The notes beneath the pieces were generated by a model. It was not told the origin of the DNA. It searched no databases and saw only the letters and a list, made by a program, of their open reading frames with translations. Shown here piece after piece: positions 63,786-64,000 of a stretch of 64,000 nucleotides of DNA. The translations under genes and the position numbers were made by a program. The stretch is taken from positions 41,296,601 to 41,360,600 of the forward strand of contig OX365948.1 of assembly GCA_947247005.1 (NCBI GenBank), read 5' to 3'. The stretch comes from Spisula solida. Its lineage: Eukaryota > Mollusca > Bivalvia > Venerida > Mactridae. Position 1 is the first letter of the stretch. Each line of letters begins with the position of its first letter.

Positions 63786-64000
63786 TGGGCGTTATTGACA
63801 GCTTGCAGATTGTGCACTAACACATGATGAGATTTTCTGATGATCTCAGTTTCTACAGGGGACAATCTACGCAAATCACGGCAACACAAGGACAAAATGA
63901 AACCAATTTCATCAGAGAAGGGTTAAGCTGTGAGCAAACAGAACAACTGTGTCTAACAGTTTGCCTAATCTGATTGCTTATCGTATTTGCTAGGACATCA

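Larger units (their letters stand above)
53433..64000 (-). other. Lar: Intron upstream of the Ig1 microexon (continues beyond window)
   Basis: No Ig1 sequence (Cys...Trp...YxC) was found on the minus strand up to base 64000. Content is dominated by tandem arrays at 53440-53770, 55383-56300, 56850-58205, 58890-59130 and 62100-63785, plus a fold-back element at 54487. The interval 59130-62000 shows only unique-looking AT-rich DNA, apart from a two-copy repeat near 60290. Confidence 0.65.

Noticed and set aside
61990..63820. Long open frames of 200-340 codons on both strands
   Set aside because: They follow 42-bp and 63-bp tandem units, both divisible by three. Overlapping frames on both strands are all open, and there are no splice or composition signs of a real gene.

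Overview
The window is AT-rich animal nuclear DNA, almost certainly from a bivalve mollusc. The dispersed repeats are of kinds common in bivalve genomes: an AGGGCCC/GCTCACCTG element, a tRNA-derived SINE with an internal CTTTCGGACGAGACGTTA block, and a GTTTGTTTATTTGGGTTTAA repeat. The only recognisable protein matches invertebrate LAR. There are no operons, no bacterial genes and no CRISPR. The species cannot be fixed from the sequence.

The window lies inside one very large minus-strand gene, a LAR-family receptor protein tyrosine phosphatase (insect Lar; vertebrate PTPRF/PTPRD/PTPRS). Five exons can be placed by similarity plus splice sites. In transcript order they are a 27-nt microexon ending Ig1 (53406-53432), Ig2 first half (48353-48535), Ig2 second half (46885-46995), the whole of Ig3 (20247-20519) and the whole of the first fibronectin III domain (15660-15941). 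Every junction is phase 1 and every exon is a multiple of three. The signal peptide and most of Ig1 lie upstream of base 64000. The remaining FN3 domains, membrane segment and phosphatase domains lie beyond base 1. The introns are 4.3, 26.4, 1.36 and 4.9 kb, with at least 15.7 kb and 10.6 kb more on the two sides.

The most interesting gene-level observation is just upstream of the FN3-1 exon. The reading frame stays open through the splice acceptor into an ATG-initiated, GC-richer stretch that encodes a convincing 23-residue signal peptide, with the cleavage site at the exon border. This suggests an alternative first exon for an Ig-less secreted or membrane LAR isoform. A second candidate is a phase-compatible, cysteine-rich open frame at 9299-9702 that could be an alternative terminal exon, or an unrelated relic.

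Almost everything else is repeat. About 30 separate minisatellite arrays (unit 5 to about 160 bp) fill roughly a sixth of the window. The largest is a 42-bp/63-bp compound array at 62100-63785. Between them are nested transposon relics: a palindromic element split by a 2.1-kb insertion (30050-32590), a fold-back element inside a SINE (47340-47985), two copies of one fold-back family (48014 and 54487), and a fold-back element whose right end has been tandemly amplified (4053-4327).
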